Positions 7,554-15,756 are shown, counted from the stretch's first letter. The stretch: 44,428 bases of DNA from an uncultured Ruminococcus sp. (GCA_902766745.1 CACXES010000148.1:1-44428), one strand, 5' to 3'. Numbers and translations are program-made. Notes: a model not told the origin generated them from the sequence alone.

Positions 7554-8546
7554 ATGCAGTCGGCATATTCACTTGCAAATGCAAAGCTTGCGGAAATAAG
7601 AGAGAGGAATGAAGCGGAGTTTGCGCGTCGCCGCAGTGAGGTTCGGAGCAAATGCCCGGAGTATTCGGCGGTTGAGGCACAGCTTCATGCTGCGGGACTT
7701 GCTCTGACGAGATGCGTTTTGGACGGAGCGGAGCAGCTTGGTACGATCAGACAGAGCATAGAGAAAGCGCAGACGGAGAAAAAGAGAATACTTAAAAAAC
7801 TGGACCTTCCGGAGAATTATCTGGACGGTGTATATTCCTGTGAGAGGTGCCGAGATACCGGTTTTGACGAGAACGGTCACCGGTGTGAGTGCTTAAAGCG
7901 CATGATATCCGAGTACATAGGAGTAAACTCAAACATGACGGAGCTTATGCGTGCTCAGACCTTTGAAAGCTTTGACTTTTCGCTGTTTTCAAGTCAGCCG
8001 GATGTAAAGGGACGTTCGGTGCTTGATGTGATAAAGAAGGCTCACGCCATGGCGTTGGCATTTGCGGACGGCTTCGGGACTCACAGTGATAATCTATATT
8101 TTTACGGTGATGCAGGGAAGGGGAAGACGTACCTGTCATCATGTGTCGCAAACCGAGTCCTGTCCAAGGGCTATTCCGTTTACTATCAATCTGCATTCCG
8201 ACTTATGGATATAATGGAGAAGCTGAAGTTCGGACGATACGATGAGGAGGAGGCACCGCAGGCAGAGTATGAGGCAAAGTACGCATACGATACGGATCTG
8301 CTGATAATAGACGATGTGGGAACGGAATTTGTGACCGCATATTCCTCGGCGGCTATGTACGACCTTATTAATTCAAGGCTGAACCTCGGAAAGAACACGA
8401 TTATCTCATCGAATCTCGCACCGTCCGGGATTGACAGGCAGTACGGTGAGAGAATGATGTCGAGAATAGTGGGTGCGTATAAGCCGATACCGTTTATAGG
8501 TATGGATTTGCGGCGAATGGAGCTTGGCAGACGTAAAAAATGTTAA
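7554..8546 (+). CDS. dnaI: DnaI/DnaC-type helicase loader ATPase
   Basis: 330 residues. A helical N-terminus is followed by a zinc-binding cluster C-x2-C..C-x-C (CERCRDTG..HRCEC, about residues 97-113). An AAA+ domain follows with Walker A YGDAGKGKTYL (about 184-194) and Walker B LLIIDDVG (about 249-256). The zinc module plus AAA+ layout is that of DnaI, which loads the replicative helicase. The SD AGAGGTGATGAA directly precedes ATG 7554. It is 33 bp behind dnaD and is the last gene of the dnaA-side run, ended by a terminator at 8548. IstB-type transposon ATPases share the fold but usually lack this Zn module and sit beside a transposase. Confidence 0.88.
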   Translation: MQSAYSLANAKLAEIRERNEAEFARRRSEVRSKCPEYSAVEAQLHAAGLALTRCVLDGAEQLGTIRQSIEKAQTEKKRILKKLDLPENYLDGVYSCERCRDTGFDENGHRCECLKRMISEYIGVNSNMTELMRAQTFESFDFSLFSSQPDVKGRSVLDVIKKAHAMALAFADGFGTHSDNLYFYGDAGKGKTYLSSCVANRVLSKGYSVYYQSAFRLMDIMEKLKFGRYDEEEAPQAEYEAKYAYDTDLLIIDDVGTEFVTAYSSAAMYDLINSRLNLGKNTIISSNLAPSGIDRQYGERMMSRIVGAYKPIPFIGMDLRRMELGRRKKC

Positions 8547-8547
8547 T

Positions 8548-8594
8548 AAAAAACACATTGCGCAGGGGTTTTCCCGTACGGCAATGTGTTTTTT
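8548..8594. terminator. Bidirectional terminator between dnaI and rubredoxin
   Basis: AAAAAACACATTGC (8548-8561) pairs with GCAATGTGTTTTTT (8581-8594). It has A-runs and T-runs on the correct sides for both converging genes. Confidence 0.9.
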
Positions 8595-8612
8595 ATTGCT
8601 TTGCCGAGTGCT

Positions 8613-8771
8613 TTATGCCTCGGAAAAGCTATCCTTGCCAACTCCGCAGAGAGGGCAGGCAAAATCCTCGGGTAAGTCCTCGAACTTTGTACCGGGAGCA
8701 ATGCCCATATCGGGGCAGCCGGCCTCTTCGTCATATTCCCAGCCGCATACGTCGCATACATATTTTTTCAT
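8613..8771 (-). CDS. Rubredoxin
   Basis: 52-residue iron protein with two C-x2-C knuckles (Cys6/Cys9 in [10 protein letters not shown] and Cys39/Cys42 in [10 protein letters not shown]). The spacing and the aromatic residues are those of classical rubredoxin. It carries one electron at a time in the cytoplasm of anaerobes, often to peroxide- or superoxide-reducing partners, none of which lies here. The ATG has a strong SD (AAGGAGG). A minus-strand promoter is visible at 8804-8831 (TTGCAT, 16 bp, TATAAT). It stands as a single gene and converges on dnaI. Confidence 0.96.
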   Translation of the reverse strand: MKKYVCDVCGWEYDEEAGCPDMGIAPGTKFEDLPEDFACPLCGVGKDSFSEA

Positions 8772-8803
8772 GGATAAGTCCTCCTTTTTCTTAGTTTACA
8801 ACT

Positions 8804-8831
8804 ATTATACCACAGTATGAGGAAAATGCAA
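8804..8831 (-). promoter_or_regulatory. Rubredoxin promoter
   Basis: Minus strand: TTGCAT (8831-8826), 16-bp spacer, TATAAT (8809-8804). It begins just past the stop codon of the upstream 52-codon fragment. Confidence 0.55.
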
Positions 8832-8836
8832 GAATT

Positions 8837-8995
8837 TTATTGAGAAAAATTACGATTTTTGGTCAGCAGGGAAAGAATCTTTTTCATCTTCTCTCCTGCG
8901 ACCTTTTGCAGACATTCGCTCATCATGTTCATTCCGAAAATAAAGACCGCCAATCCGCCAAGAAGTCCGAATATCGTTTGTAATGCATCTTTCAT
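8837..8995 (-). pseudogene. N-terminal fragment of a Na/Pi cotransporter (NptA/PF02690-like), 52 codons
   Basis: The minus-strand frame reads MKDALQTIFGLLGGLAVFIF, then GMNMMSECLQKVAGEKMKKI and a short tail ending LTKNRNFSQ-stop. This matches the first ~48 residues of Na/phosphate cotransporter family proteins (LGGLALFIFGMxxMSxGLQ-like), which normally continue for hundreds of residues. Nothing resembling the remainder follows, because the rubredoxin promoter starts immediately. A good SD (GAGGAG) is retained. It is either a gene remnant or a genuine one-helix small protein. The gap 9000-9185 further upstream is AT-rich with hairpins (for example AGCTTG..CAAGCT at about 9161-9184) and no gene that I can see. 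Confidence 0.65.
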
Positions 8996-9185
8996 GTTTC
9001 AATCTCCTCATATAATACTTTTGTTAATTTGTATAATAACACATTTATAATTATAATTTTTCCATGTAAACTCTGATACCGTAAATATGTAAAGTGTATG
9101 TAAACAAAATTTTTGATGATAAAATTTGTGGTTCGGGAAATTACCGCATCTCTAAAGGGGAGCTTGAGAAAACTGCTGCAAGCTA

Positions 9186-9214
9186 TTGACAAATTTTTAG
9201 CTGTTTGTTACAAT
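9186..9214 (+). promoter_or_regulatory. Promoter of CrtO-like gene
   Basis: TTGACA (9186-9191), 17 bp, TACAAT (9209-9214), about 30 nt before the start codon. Confidence 0.65.
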
Positions 9215-9252
9215 ATTTGAATCGAAATTTGAAATGGTGAGGAATAGGAAGC

Positions 9253-9855
9253 GTGAATTTGATTATGAGCGGAAAAACCTCAAGAAATATGGCTATAATG
9301 ATTTGTGTTAATATATTGATGGTTGCCATTACGGTGTTATTCGCAATTCTCTGCCGCAAATACGGTCAGGAATGGATGTTGACCTTGTATGTAACCTTTC
9401 TGACGATATCGTATCATTTTATCATGCGGATGACGGTCGGAGAGCTGATAACGATAAGATATCGGAACCGAAAGTTTAACCTGAACTCCGTTGGCTTTCG
9501 TATGTATCAATTTGAACCGGAATTATACAAAAGATTAAAAGTGAAAAAGTGGAAGAAGAACATAATAACAGCGAAGCCGGAGCAGTTTGATATCAGCAAA
9601 AACGGCATGGAAGGGATGCTTCATAATATCGCCCGGGCGGAATTGGTACACAGAATTATAATGGTGTTTTCCTTTGTGCCTTTGGTGTTAATTATCCCGT
9701 ACGGAGCACCGATAATCTTTATTATGACATCGATTTTTTCTTGTTTGATAGATTTGCAGCTTGTGATTGTCCAGCGATACAACCGTCCAAGGGTAATAAA
9801 ATTGATGGAAACGGCGAAAATTGATTTTTGCAGGTTAAGTCGGTTGAGTAAATAA
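9253..9855 (+). CDS. CrtO-like membrane protein (acyltransferase family)
   Basis: 200 residues with membrane segments at about 13-32, 42-60, 138-155 and 155-175. Motifs resemble the glycosyl-4,4'-diaponeurosporenoate acyltransferase (CrtO) family: YKRLKVKKWKKNI, an Ala-Glu-x2-His helix (ARAELVHRI), and VQRYNRPR near the C-terminus. In staphylococci CrtO acylates a carotenoid glucoside, but no carotenoid genes occur here, so the substrate is unknown. I use GTG 9253, with GAGGAA ten bases upstream; ATG 9265 is the alternative. It is a single gene with its own promoter and terminator, and is more AT-rich than the replication genes. The assignment is by motif only. Confidence 0.6.
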   Translation: MNLIMSGKTSRNMAIMICVNILMVAITVLFAILCRKYGQEWMLTLYVTFLTISYHFIMRMTVGELITIRYRNRKFNLNSVGFRMYQFEPELYKRLKVKKWKKNIITAKPEQFDISKNGMEGMLHNIARAELVHRIIMVFSFVPLVLIIPYGAPIIFIMTSIFSCLIDLQLVIVQRYNRPRVIKLMETAKIDFCRLSRLSK

Positions 9856-9875
9856 AAGCGATATGATTGCATAAC

Positions 9876-9924
9876 AAATACACGGTTTGAGATAATCCCG
9901 GTATTATTTCAAGCCGTGTATTTT
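9876..9924. terminator. Bidirectional terminator
   Basis: AAATACACGG (9876-9885) pairs with CCGTGTATTTT (9914-9924), with inner TGA/TCA pairing. It serves the CrtO-like gene and the converging M14 peptidase. Confidence 0.8.
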
Positions 9925-9994
9925 AACCGAACTCCGCCGCCAAGGACGGAGGACATCTGTGCTTGGGTTATATATCCACAAAATGCATTATTAT

Positions 9995-10813
9995 TCAGAT
10001 TGCGGACTGTTTTGCCGCAGCAAGGAGGATAGGCAGAACGCCGCTGAACACCTCGTCAAAATCTGACATAGGAAGCGGATTTTCACCGAGCCCGATTTCA
10101 ACCGTGAAACCGGGCTTCTTGTACTTTTTTATAAACCAGTCCTTATATCCGCCGTAGGCGGCAATTCCCTCGGGCATGGCGCGGCGGTATCGGCTGACCG
10201 ACTCAAATGCCTCAAGATATTTCTCTGTTCCGTCGGGGACAAGGCCGCAGAAATCGTAGTAAATAACCTCGCCCTGACTGTGCAAAGCCATAACTGCGTC
10301 AAAGCTGTTTTGTCTTGTAAAATCGGCAATAGCCTTAGTTTCCGGCTCTGATTCGGGGTATTCACCGCCGTATCGGGTAGGACCGGGTGCGTTTGCACCG
10401 TGTGCCGCCTCCGTCTCCTTGGAAAGCGCCCAAAGTGCGTCAAAATTATGGTTTATGTCAACGCCGCGTGCATTTGCCTGCCAGTAGACGCCGCCGGCGG
10501 CAATTTCTACGCCGTCCGGATTCACCATTGGAACTATATACAGACTTGTATCGTCTAAGTTAATGTGAGCCGCATATTCGCCGGATGCAAGGCGATGGGC
10601 GAAGGTGACAAGAACCTTTGCTGTTAAATGCTCCGTTCCGTGGTATGCGCCGCTGAAAAACAGCCGCCGCGATCCGTGACCCGGCTTTATTGCATAAATG
10701 CTACGTCCCTCAAGACTTTTTCCGATTGAAAAAACCGGAATATGCGGGTACTGTGACGAAAAAGCACTAATATCGTCCGTGAGCTCGGTGTAAGTGTATC
10801 TGTTGTTTGACAA
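9995..10813 (-). CDS. M14 family zinc carboxypeptidase
   Basis: 272 residues without signal peptide, so probably cytoplasmic. M14 zinc ligands are visible: HxxE in GAYHGTEHLT and a third His in VMALHSQGE. The substrate-binding NARGVDINHNFD and the catalytic Glu in FTVEIGLGENP are also present. Relatives of this size hydrolyse gamma-D-Glu-diamino acid bonds of peptidoglycan fragments; that substrate is inferred from family, not seen. The start is TTG 10813, with AGGAGG ten bases upstream. It faces away from the surface-protein genes and shares a terminator with the CrtO-like gene. Confidence 0.88.
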   Translation of the reverse strand: MSNNRYTYTELTDDISAFSSQYPHIPVFSIGKSLEGRSIYAIKPGHGSRRLFFSGAYHGTEHLTAKVLVTFAHRLASGEYAAHINLDDTSLYIVPMVNPDGVEIAAGGVYWQANARGVDINHNFDALWALSKETEAAHGANAPGPTRYGGEYPESEPETKAIADFTRQNSFDAVMALHSQGEVIYYDFCGLVPDGTEKYLEAFESVSRYRRAMPEGIAAYGGYKDWFIKKYKKPGFTVEIGLGENPLPMSDFDEVFSGVLPILLAAAKQSAI

Positions 10814-11023
10814 TTAAATCATGCCTCCTGACATTTTATTAAATTAATTACGCTGTTGCCGCAACGGCATCGGTTGATACGGAACCTAATACGGAAATTA
10901 TACGGAAATTATTCGAAAATTATGCTTTTGTGCATACAATACAATGTATATGCATTTTTTCTGATAAAGATAAACAAAGAAAATAATTAAAAAAGAATTT
11001 TTAAAAAAATTTTCAAAAAACTA

Positions 11024-11308
11024 TTGAAAAATCCGAAAGAATGTAGTATAATGCAGAATGTAATATAGAAATAAATTAGAATACGGGTGGGTGTACCTGT
11101 TATTTATTGCGCCGTTTCCGTATTCCCTTATTAAATTTTTGAAGAAAGGAGGACGCCTTAAATTTACTAAATAATACTTGTGGTATGAATGTGGGACATT
11201 CGTAAATGATAGCTTGTATTATTGTGAACTGCAATAGGACAGCGTGTGTTTGGATTTACGGAAAAAGGATTAAAAGTTGTTAGTTTATTATTTAGGAGGC
11301 ATGATAAA
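11024..11308 (+). promoter_or_regulatory. Promoter and long structured 5' leader of the surface-protein genes
   Basis: TTGAAA (11024-11029), 17 bp, TATAAT (11047-11052). The roughly 250-nt leader can form GAATACGG..CCGTATTC (about 11080-11127). It can also form ATAATAC..GTATTAT (about 11170-11222) enclosing GAATG-tggga-CATTC. Neither is followed by a strong T-run. A mini-ORF ATG-ATA-AAA-TGA overlaps the start codon at 11309. The remainder, 10814-11023, is AT-rich with no gene that I see. Confidence 0.6.
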
Positions 11309-12976
11309 ATGAAAAAATTTGGTTTTATTAAAAAAGTCACGGCTGCGGCTACGGCGGCGGCCATGGTTGCGTCATTCGGGATCAGTGCATTTGCAGCTGC
11401 ACCGAATACCAATCCCGGAGATAAAATAGCAATTACAGATGTAACTGTTAAGGCAAGGATGAATGGAGAAAATATTGTTCCGGGAATATACGATGTAAAA
11501 GTTGCTTTCACGACGAGCGTTGATAATACGATTGGTATGACAATGCTGACTTACGGTAATTCGGAAAACGACACAAAGTTGAATGGTACAGACTGGGAAA
11601 ACAACAAATACCAAAGCGGTATGAAGATTATTGGTGTTGATCAGATTCCGGGTGTTGCAAAAGATGGAACGGGTGAGTTTAATTTTAGTGTTACTACTGA
11701 GGGCAGTGGTAGCGATATATACCTTGCAGAAGGTAAGACTGCACTCGTTGCTTTGAGCGGTGACGGTGTTAGCGTTCCTGCTGTTGCAGAACTTACAATG
11801 CCTGTTGCTCCGTGGACTGCTACTGCGGTTTCGGTTACGGATACCGATCTGGGTGAAATTGAAATCGTTAATGGTGTAAACGGAACGGAAGATGCAAAGA
11901 AAGAAGCAATTCTTTCTAATATAGGTAGTGTTACGGTTACGGATGGAGCATCGAAGACAGCAGTTGTAACAATGGATAAGAGCTATATCTCACTTACTGA
12001 AACCGGTGCGACAATCACTATTCCTAATGGCGCAACAGTGACAGCAGACAATGGTGCTACTGTTACGATTCCTAATGATGGTCTCTCTGCTGATATTACG
12101 GTTACATTTGCACAGAAGGCATTTAATGTCACAACAATGACTCTTAAAGCCGGAAGTGAGAATCTTACAGGACTGACAATGACAAACGGATATACCCTTG
12201 ATGATGTACAGAATGCTGTTGAAGGCAAACTTACTGATGTTGTTGTAACGGGTGCAGATGGTTCTACTGAAACATGGAAAAGGCCTACCGTTGTTGTAAG
12301 CGGAGAACCTGCAGATAATACAACAGTTGCGTTTACGGTTACTGTTACTGCGCCTGAAGGTGCAAAGGGAATTATACCGAGTGGTTTCACATATCCGACA
12401 ATTAATGTTACAGCTGCGGCTGATTTGACTAATGTTGTTGCAAGCGTTAAGGCTTTCAAGGAGAGTGCAGAGGTAACTGCTGTAACAGTAGACAATGGTA
12501 CAACTCTTGAAGATGCTGTTGCCGGTATTACAGTTAAAGCGTATAATAACGAGGGTACTGAACTCGCAGCAGGAAAGTGGGCTCTTGATTGGACTTGCAC
12601 AGCTTATGATGCAGCAGTAGCCGGCAATTATACCGCTACGGGTACAATTAAGGTTAAAGACGGTGAGACAGTAACTGCTACAGGATATGAAGGCAAGACT
12701 GTTTCTGTAAAGATAACTGTTAAGGAAGTAGTTTCTGCGATTGCATATGGTGACCCGGCAGGCGGTGACGGTATTGTTATCGGCGATGGAGAAATAAACA
12801 TCAGTGATGTAATTTACGTATTTGAGCATCAGTATGATGATGAAGTAAATGAACAAAACAAGAGAAGTGATGTTTATAATGATGGTGAAATTAATATCAC
12901 TGACGTTATTGAAGTATTTAATAACCAGTATGTTGATATTGATAAAACAGGATTCCCGATTATTCCTGAAGATTAA
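11309..12976 (+). CDS. Secreted multidomain protein with C-terminal dockerin-like module
   Basis: 555 residues. The Sec signal peptide has KKFGFIKKVTAAATAAAM with a cut near ISAFA-A (about residue 30). Beta-rich, Thr/Val-rich repeats follow (about 35-485), with no enzyme motif that I recognise. At about 487-540 there are two dockerin-type segments: GDGEINISDVIYVF and DVYNDGEINITDVIEVF. The second has the Ca-loop pattern D-x3-DG-x-IN-x2-D; the first lacks the leading Asp. Dockerins bind cohesins and plug proteins into surface assemblies. AGGAGG is nine bases before ATG 11309. Codons are more AT-ended than in the replication genes. An SLH-anchored protein follows 61 bp later. Confidence 0.78.
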   Translation: MKKFGFIKKVTAAATAAAMVASFGISAFAAAPNTNPGDKIAITDVTVKARMNGENIVPGIYDVKVAFTTSVDNTIGMTMLTYGNSENDTKLNGTDWENNKYQSGMKIIGVDQIPGVAKDGTGEFNFSVTTEGSGSDIYLAEGKTALVALSGDGVSVPAVAELTMPVAPWTATAVSVTDTDLGEIEIVNGVNGTEDAKKEAILSNIGSVTVTDGASKTAVVTMDKSYISLTETGATITIPNGATVTADNGATVTIPNDGLSADITVTFAQKAFNVTTMTLKAGSENLTGLTMTNGYTLDDVQNAVEGKLTDVVVTGADGSTETWKRPTVVVSGEPADNTTVAFTVTVTAPEGAKGIIPSGFTYPTINVTAAADLTNVVASVKAFKESAEVTAVTVDNGTTLEDAVAGITVKAYNNEGTELAAGKWALDWTCTAYDAAVAGNYTATGTIKVKDGETVTATGYEGKTVSVKITVKEVVSAIAYGDPAGGDGIVIGDGEINISDVIYVFEHQYDDEVNEQNKRSDVYNDGEINITDVIEVFNNQYVDIDKTGFPIIPED

Positions 12977-13037
12977 AAGGTAATTTAGGGGATTGTTAGT
13001 TTAAAATTAATGTAGTTTAGAGAGGAGATTTTTTAAG

Positions 13038-15275
13038 ATGAAATTAATGAAAAAAATTACAGCTGCGACTGTGGTTGTTGCAATGATGATTACTCTTCTG
13101 GGTGTAAATGTTTTTGCAGCTACTAAAGTATTAGCACCGCAAATTAAAGTAGACGGAAAAACATCTGTATCTATTGTAACTGATAAGACGACAGATCCTG
13201 TCGTAACAGTGGATGTATACATGTTAGATAGCGAAGGAGACAAATTGGAAGATGCACAGATAGCCGGTACGGCGTTTCATTGGCCGGAAGATCCGGTCGG
13301 ATTGATAAAAAGCGCAGAGTATATTAAGCCGGCAAACGGATATGAAAAGGCAACAACAGATAAAGTGAGTCAATGTTTTGTTGCTACATCAACTATGAGT
13401 GGAATAAGTTCAGTTGATCCGATAGGAAGTTTCAAATTTACTTTCGATGCAACAAAAATTACTTTGAATACAGATTATATGTTTGAAATTTACAATACCA
13501 GTAGAACAAATGCATCGGGTTATACTTTGGCGGACTCCTTTACTCCTTTAAACATTAGGTTTATTGAAGAAACTGAGATCAAGTCGGCTACAGCAGTTAC
13601 AAAGGATGTTGCATATGGTGCAGACCTCAGTTCTGTTCTGCCGTCAACTGTGACCTGTGCAACAGAAACTACAACAGGAACAGCAGGTACAATGGATGTT
13701 GATGTTACATGGGATACTGCTTCTCTCAGCACCGAGCCGGTTGTAGATGGAGTTAATAAGCTTACTGACGATAATAAAACACTCACTGTTGAAGGTACAC
13801 TTACATTGCCTGATGGAGTTAAGAATACAGCAGCAGTAAAAGCAGCAGCTACAGTGACAATTGTTCCTATAACAGGTGTTGCACCTGCAGCCGTAACAGG
13901 CGAAGTTCAGCAGAAAGACGCAACAGATGATCAGGATACAAAGGTTAAAGATTCGCTTAACACAACTGTTGCACTTCCTAAGTATTCGGATACAGTAGAT
14001 GTTGATTGGTCTACAGCAACTGTTGCGTGGAACAGTGAGGGAGATATCACAAAGCTTGGTTCAACAGCTACAGTAATTTATACATTTGCTAGTGACAAGA
14101 CTTCTAATAACGGCATTTATAAATTGGGAACATCAAGTACAGTAAATGCAACTGTAGTTGTTGTTCCGGCGAATATCCCGGGTGGTACAATCAAGGTTAA
14201 CAATCCTATCGAAAACGGTAAGGCAAAGGTTACGGTAACTGTTCCGGCGGCTGAGATTGCTAAGCTTGCTGAAGGTGCTGAAATAGTTGCTACAATAGCT
14301 GCTAAGAACGGTACTGATCCGGCGGCAACAGCATCTGTTGCTCTTGAAGCAGAGGATATCGCTGCAGCAGCTGACGCTGAAAATCCTGTAGACTACAAGG
14401 CAGTTCTCACTGTTGATAAGTCAATGAAGACGTTAGGATATGCTAAGGATGATACATTTGAGGTTAACGTAACCGTTGCAGGTACTACTCTGCTGAACGG
14501 TGAAAGCGAGGATCCTGTACAGGGTACTGTTGTTAAGGCTACCAGCGGCGGTGGCAGCAACTTCAACCCGGGCAGTGCACCGACTACTCCGACCGAACCT
14601 ACAGAGCCGACTGAGCCGACTAAACCCACAGAGCCCACAGAGCCTACAAAGCCGACCGAGCCGACCGAGCCGACAACACCGGCTGACAAGTTCAACGATG
14701 TTGAAGATAGCTTCTGGGCAGCTGAAGATATTTACCTTCTGAAGGAGGCAGGTATCATAAACGGTAAGTCTGCTTCAGAGTTTGATCCCGAGGGTAAGGT
14801 TACTCGTGCAGAGTTCACAAAGATGATTACTCAGCTGTTTGGCGTAGAAGCTACCTCCGGCGCTGCTAAGTTTGAGGACTGCGGCGACGCTGATTGGTTC
14901 ACACCTTACGTTGCAGCTGCTGTTGAGGCAGGTCTTATAACCGGCTACAGCGATACAGAGTTCGCACCGGATAAGACAATCACTCGTGAAGAAGCTTGTA
15001 CAATCATAGGCCGTGGTCTTAAGGCTGTTGCTGAAGGTGAGCTGACATTCACAGATGCATCTGATGTATCTGATTTTGCGGCAGAATATGTTGCAATTCT
15101 TGCAGCTAAGGGCTTCATTAACGGTTATGAGGATGGTTCATTCCTCCCGGCAAATGAAATTACCAGAGCAGAATCTGCAAAAATTGTTGCTAATGTTTTC
15201 AAGAGCTTGAAGGCAGAAGCAGAGGCTGAGGCTCCGGCAGAAGCTGAGACTGAAGCAGAAGCTGAAGCTGAGTAA
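13038..15275 (+). CDS. S-layer-homology (SLH) anchored cell-surface protein
   Basis: 745 residues. The signal peptide covers about 1-28 (KKITAATVVVAMMITLLGVN, cut after VFA). An N-terminal beta-rich domain (about 30-185) is followed by Ig-like or Big-type repeats. A Pro/Thr/Glu linker (about 512-547) leads to three SLH domains (about 550-595, 612-655, 672-718; for example ITGYSDTEFAPDKTITREEA). The Ala/Glu tail is low in complexity. SLH domains hold proteins to pyruvylated wall polymers. The N-terminal domain has strand lengths reminiscent of cohesins, but I cannot establish that by eye. Next to a dockerin-like protein it may be its surface partner. GAGGAG precedes ATG 13038, and the two genes are probably co-transcribed. 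Confidence 0.9.
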   Translation: MKLMKKITAATVVVAMMITLLGVNVFAATKVLAPQIKVDGKTSVSIVTDKTTDPVVTVDVYMLDSEGDKLEDAQIAGTAFHWPEDPVGLIKSAEYIKPANGYEKATTDKVSQCFVATSTMSGISSVDPIGSFKFTFDATKITLNTDYMFEIYNTSRTNASGYTLADSFTPLNIRFIEETEIKSATAVTKDVAYGADLSSVLPSTVTCATETTTGTAGTMDVDVTWDTASLSTEPVVDGVNKLTDDNKTLTVEGTLTLPDGVKNTAAVKAAATVTIVPITGVAPAAVTGEVQQKDATDDQDTKVKDSLNTTVALPKYSDTVDVDWSTATVAWNSEGDITKLGSTATVIYTFASDKTSNNGIYKLGTSSTVNATVVVVPANIPGGTIKVNNPIENGKAKVTVTVPAAEIAKLAEGAEIVATIAAKNGTDPAATASVALEAEDIAAAADAENPVDYKAVLTVDKSMKTLGYAKDDTFEVNVTVAGTTLLNGESEDPVQGTVVKATSGGGSNFNPGSAPTTPTEPTEPTEPTKPTEPTEPTKPTEPTEPTTPADKFNDVEDSFWAAEDIYLLKEAGIINGKSASEFDPEGKVTRAEFTKMITQLFGVEATSGAAKFEDCGDADWFTPYVAAAVEAGLITGYSDTEFAPDKTITREEACTIIGRGLKAVAEGELTFTDASDVSDFAAEYVAILAAKGFINGYEDGSFLPANEITRAESAKIVANVFKSLKAEAEAEAPAEAETEAEAEAE

Positions 15276-15291
15276 TTACAGCGAATATAAT

Positions 15292-15325
15292 AAAAGGTGT
15301 TCGGTATATGCCGAGCACCTTTTTA
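15292..15325 (+). terminator. Rho-independent terminator after SLH gene
   Basis: AAAAGGTG.TCGG (15292-15304) pairs with CCGA.CACCTTTTT (15311-15323) and ends in a T-run. Confidence 0.9.
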
Positions 15326-15429
15326 TTATGCATTTTTGGGGATGTACAGTAAATCGATGCGGTTGCATAGACTGAGCAAAGCTCGCTTTACTCATTTTTC
15401 CTGAACTAAAAGCATTCGTCCGATTCCTT

Positions 15430-15546
15430 GTTCATCTTCTATCCCGACCGAAAAATCAATAAGGATAACAAAGGCAAACCGTCCGATATAATCTTTATCC
15501 GGCGATAGTAATATAATATAAGCAGAGAAACGTAAATATGAAAAGC
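15430..15546 (-). repeat. Decayed second copy of the toxin promoter-leader
   Basis: About 105 bp (15441-15546) align with 16073-16178, sharing for example GAAAAATCAATAAGGATAAC and GCAGAGAAA. Read leftward, the -35 has become TTTACG, the -10 TATTAC and the SD AGAAGATG. The ATG that remains opens only a nine-codon frame with no hydrophobic peptide. The stretch between it and the SLH terminator (15326-15430) holds nothing else that I recognise. Confidence 0.7.
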
Positions 15547-15600
15547 TTTTGAGTTTCCCCATTATTTACGCAAATCATATTTTTTTAAATATATACATTG

Positions 15601-15756
15601 CCGACCGGGCAATTAGGGTTCACGAAAGGCGGAGGGTTATGCCCGACGTTTTTTACCCTAAAGGGAACAGGTGGTAAGACGAGATGCGGCGGAGCATGCG
15701 AAGATGTGAATACAATGAGCATTAAGCAAGCACAGCATACGGTGACGAGGGCATAG
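15601..15756 (+). ncRNA. Candidate large structured RNA, raiA-like
   Basis: No reading frame is present, but the region is strongly structured. CGGGC (15606-15610) pairs with GCCCG (15641-15645), and TAGGGT (15614-15619) inside that loop pairs with ACCCTA (15655-15660), a pseudoknot. TATGCCC (15639-15645) alternatively pairs with GGGCATA (15749-15755), which would close the whole unit. Purine-rich blocks such as AAAGGCGGAGGGTTATGCCC and GCGGCGGAGCATGCGAAG resemble my recollection of the raiA RNA of Clostridia. That identification is from memory and needs a covariance-model search. The end points are approximate and the promoter is unclear. Confidence 0.5.

Noticed and set aside
9000-9185. Small gene upstream of the CrtO-like gene
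   Set aside because: Open frames there lack a ribosome site and have no coding-like composition.
11990-12856. Long minus-strand open frame (288 codons) opposite the dockerin gene
   Set aside because: Shadow of a low-stop repetitive coding region. Cys/Ser/Asn-rich translation, no SD. The same reasoning rejects 36910-37809 (minus, over mreB) and 27001-27969 (minus, over the aldo/keto reductase).
15430-15546. Second active toxin gene
   Set aside because: Promoter boxes and SD are degraded, and the only ATG opens nine codons with no hydrophobic stretch.
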